From Cladopsammia gracilis (lineage: Eukaryota; Cnidaria; Anthozoa; Scleractinia; Dendrophylliidae): DNA of 64,000 nt. A program made the translations under genes and the position numbers. Positions 62,031 to 64,000 of this stretch are shown here, in pieces; positions within the stretch are counted from its first letter, which is position 1; every line of letters begins with the position of its first letter. Location: NCBI GenBank assembly GCA_022457155.1, contig JAJGOT010000459.1, positions 558,001-622,000 of the forward strand, written 5' to 3'. The notes beneath the pieces are model-generated. The model did not search any database. It was not told where the DNA came from and was given only the letters and a program-made list of their open reading frames with translations.

Positions 62031-62645
62031 GATGTAGGGGTAGGTAGGGGGGGCAGGATAGATAGGATAAGGGGGAGGCAGGATAGATAGGATAGATAGG
62101 ATAGCTAGCCTAGATAGGACTAGCCTGCGAGAAAGCTGTGCTGGGTTAAAGGGGATTAGGGAGGGAATGAGAGGGGCCTCCCTCATCCCCTTTAACCCAG
62201 CACAGCTTGCTCGGAGGCTAGTCCCGTAGGGGGTTTTGCTTTTTTTTCTATTGATGTTAATTTTAGATTTGCACATTTTTAAACGAAATTCTGTTATTTA
62301 ATTGTTTATTAGTTTTGTTGTTATTTGTAACATTTGTATTACTTTTGTGGTCATAACTGTTATGAATTATTAACGAATTTTACAATGTTATTTATCGTTA
62401 TTAATTATTTTGTTAATAAGAAAAGACAACAATATGCAATAAAAACTATAATAATAACCACAAACCAATGAAGAGTGCATGATCTATCATCTTATCTTTG
62501 GTCTTTAATAACAACTATAATAATTGGTTTTGATTAAAGCTGTAAAGGCTTAACACATACGATTTTTACGCGACAAATCGCACGCATGCGTATTCTTTGC
62601 AACTCATTTAGAATTGCCTTGCAAATCCCCTTTTTCACAGAGATA
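62031..62645 (+). repeat. 640-bp duplicated segment, copy 2
   Basis: Same order as 60885-61525 with a slightly shorter GATAGATAGGATAG part. Copy 1 continues into TTAACCAATGAA while this copy turns into ATATATATAGATAGCCC, marking the right breakpoint. Confidence 0.9.
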
Positions 62646-62691
62646 ATATATATAGATAGCCCAAGCCTAACAGCGTCGCACTTTGAACAAG

Positions 62692-62755
62692 CTTAACTAA
62701 GGTGAAACTTAACTAAGGTGAAACTTAACTAAGGTGAAAGGTTGGAAGCACAAGA
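62692..62755 (+). repeat. 16-bp tandem repeat CTTAACTAAGGTGAAA x4
   Basis: Four consecutive units starting at 62692, 62708, 62724 and 62740. Confidence 0.95.
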
Positions 62756-62789
62756 CTTAAGATTGACAAACGGGCTATTTTCAATTTTA

Positions 62790-63205
62790 GCAATTTTCAA
62801 AAACAGTATTACGCGACCGTCTGCACAGTTATGTACATTTTATAGACCGTACAAAAGTTCACAAAAACAACTTTTCTCTGTCTAGAATAACTAGTACCAC
62901 TAGTTTCCGAATAAAATACAGTTTATGTTTGTCAAAAATTGCCCGAGAAACTGATTTGAAAATCAAAAGTTGCAAAAATACACAAACATATTTGCATAAG
63001 GCGATGCGAGTGAAGATAGAACTGTACTATAAAATCAGTCTTGTTTTGTTTACATAAAATCGCTTTTCAATCTATCTAATGAATGAACCAACACATAAAA
63101 ATGGACAACACAATCTTCTTTCAAAAAAATTTATTCAAATCTCCATTAGTTTACGTTTAAAAGCAAAACGCGTACCATTTAATTATAAGTCATCGAGTTC
63201 AAGCT
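62790..63205 (-). repeat. Flanking repeat F, inverted copy 1
   Basis: Minus-strand reading matches 39470-39850: AAAGTTCACAAAAACAACTT, GCAAAAATACACAAACATAT, TTTGCATAAGGCGATGCGAG, TTTACGTTTAAAAGCAAAAC. Truncated around TCAAGCTTTTTC. Confidence 0.85.
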
Positions 63206-63236
63206 TTTTCAATTTTAGCAATTCTCAAAAACAGTA

Positions 63237-63256
63237 AGCTTAAGCTTAAGCTTATT
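63237..63256. repeat. AAGCTT tandem run
   Basis: TAAGCTTAAGCTTAAGCTTA at the border between the two inverted copies of repeat F; a single extra AAGCTT also interrupts copy 2 near 63432. Confidence 0.85.
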
Positions 63257-63259
63257 ACG

Positions 63260-64000
63260 CGACCGTCTGCATAGTACATTTTTATAGACCGTACAAAAGT
63301 TCACAAAAACAACTTTTCTCTGTCTAGAATAACTAGTACCACTAGTTTCCGAATAAAATACAGTTTATGTTTGTCAAAAATTGCCCGAGAAACTGATTCG
63401 AAAATCAAAAATTGCAAAAATACACAAACATAAGCTTATTTGCATAAGGCGATGCGAGTGAAGATAGAACTGTACTATAAAATCAAAGTCTTGTTTTGTT
63501 TACATAAAATCGCTTTTCAATCTATCTAATGAATGAACAAACACATAAAAATGGACAACACAATCTTCTTTCGAAAAAATTTTTTCAAATCTCCATTAGT
63601 TTACGTTTAAAAGCAAAACGCGTACCATTTATTTATAGCTCATCGAGATCAAGCTTTCTTCGATGAAATTCAAGAGATCGATACAATAGGCCATTTGCAC
63701 GATGGCGTCATTTGACTACAACTACCAGAATTCATTTCGTTTTTCCTTTCTTATTTAAATTTTGTAATCCCAGTGAGGTTTAAATAACAATAGCCCTAAT
63801 TTGCACTACAAAACAAAAAACTGAAGGATTCTGGTAGTTGTAGTCATATGACGTCATCGTGCAAATGACCTATTGAATTTAAGCACGTTTTAAAATCAAT
63901 TCTCCAGAACTTACAATAACACTAATAAAAAGTCACTCACAGATTGATATCAACATAAATTCTCATCGAAAACTGTAATCTGTTTTACCTTTAAGTCCTC
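63260..64000 (-). repeat. Flanking repeat F, inverted copy 2 (runs off the window)
   Basis: Matches the whole of 39305-39850 in reverse, interrupted by MITE A (63684-63875). The end CTTTAAGTCCTC corresponds to GAGGAACTTAAAGG at 39295, so the homology reaches the last base of the window and may continue. Confidence 0.9.
63684..63875. mobile_element. MITE A, copy 2
   Basis: CAATAGGCCATTTGCACGAT / ATCGTGCAAATGACCTATTG termini with TGACGTCAT-like subterminal words; TA on the left side. The uninterrupted target is seen in the left copy of repeat F near 39420-39428. Confidence 0.88.

Overview
Eukaryotic, AT-rich, intron-rich invertebrate DNA. Three split genes with canonical splice sites, TTAGGG-type telomeric hexamers, many short inverted-repeat (MITE and foldback) elements, tRNA-derived SINE pieces, a Penelope-like fragment and a LINE tail together suggest a cnidarian, most likely a stony coral. 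That is a judgement from repeat style and gene content, not from a search.

Region 1 (1-28400) holds three genes. (a) A heat shock factor (HSF1-type) on the + strand is cut by the left edge; its exons run 501-7433. (b) A 238-265 residue protein on the + strand (10032-17698) resembles ciliary or sperm-tail microtubule-associated proteins (possibly SPMIP8/TEPP). It has three homologous candidate first exons, all splicing in phase to one shared body. (c) A minus-strand ER protein disulfide isomerase (28383-19214) has the order Trx-Trx-ERp29 C-domain-KEEL. Its second Trx domain looks damaged or misassembled. The introns carry MITEs, an 82-bp minisatellite, foldback elements and SINE fragments.

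Region 2 (28480-39300) has no gene I can support. It is a graveyard of nested TIR and foldback elements, including one datable nest with its empty site preserved at about 30715, a Penelope-like RT fragment and a LINE 3' end.

Region 3 (39305-64000) is the striking part. Three blocks of a GC-rich satellite (40338-46964, 50747-54106, 57884-59600) carry telomeric CCCTAA runs in every monomer. They alternate with two near-identical copies of a 3.78-kb AT-rich segment (46965-50746 and 54107-57883), so satellite plus spacer repeats with a period of about 7.14 kb, a macrosatellite. The 138-bp monomer parses into 23 degenerate hexamers phased with CTAACC, and measured monomer lengths (126, 138, 150, 156) are all multiples of six, so the whole satellite appears to have grown out of decaying telomere repeat. 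Short telomeric patches inside the spacer sit exactly where a paralogous copy has none, as expected for telomere-sequence insertion at breaks. The block is flanked by inverted copies of another repeat (39305-39850 against 62790-64000). Very long open frames across the satellite on both strands are by-products of the hexamer phase and are not annotated as genes.
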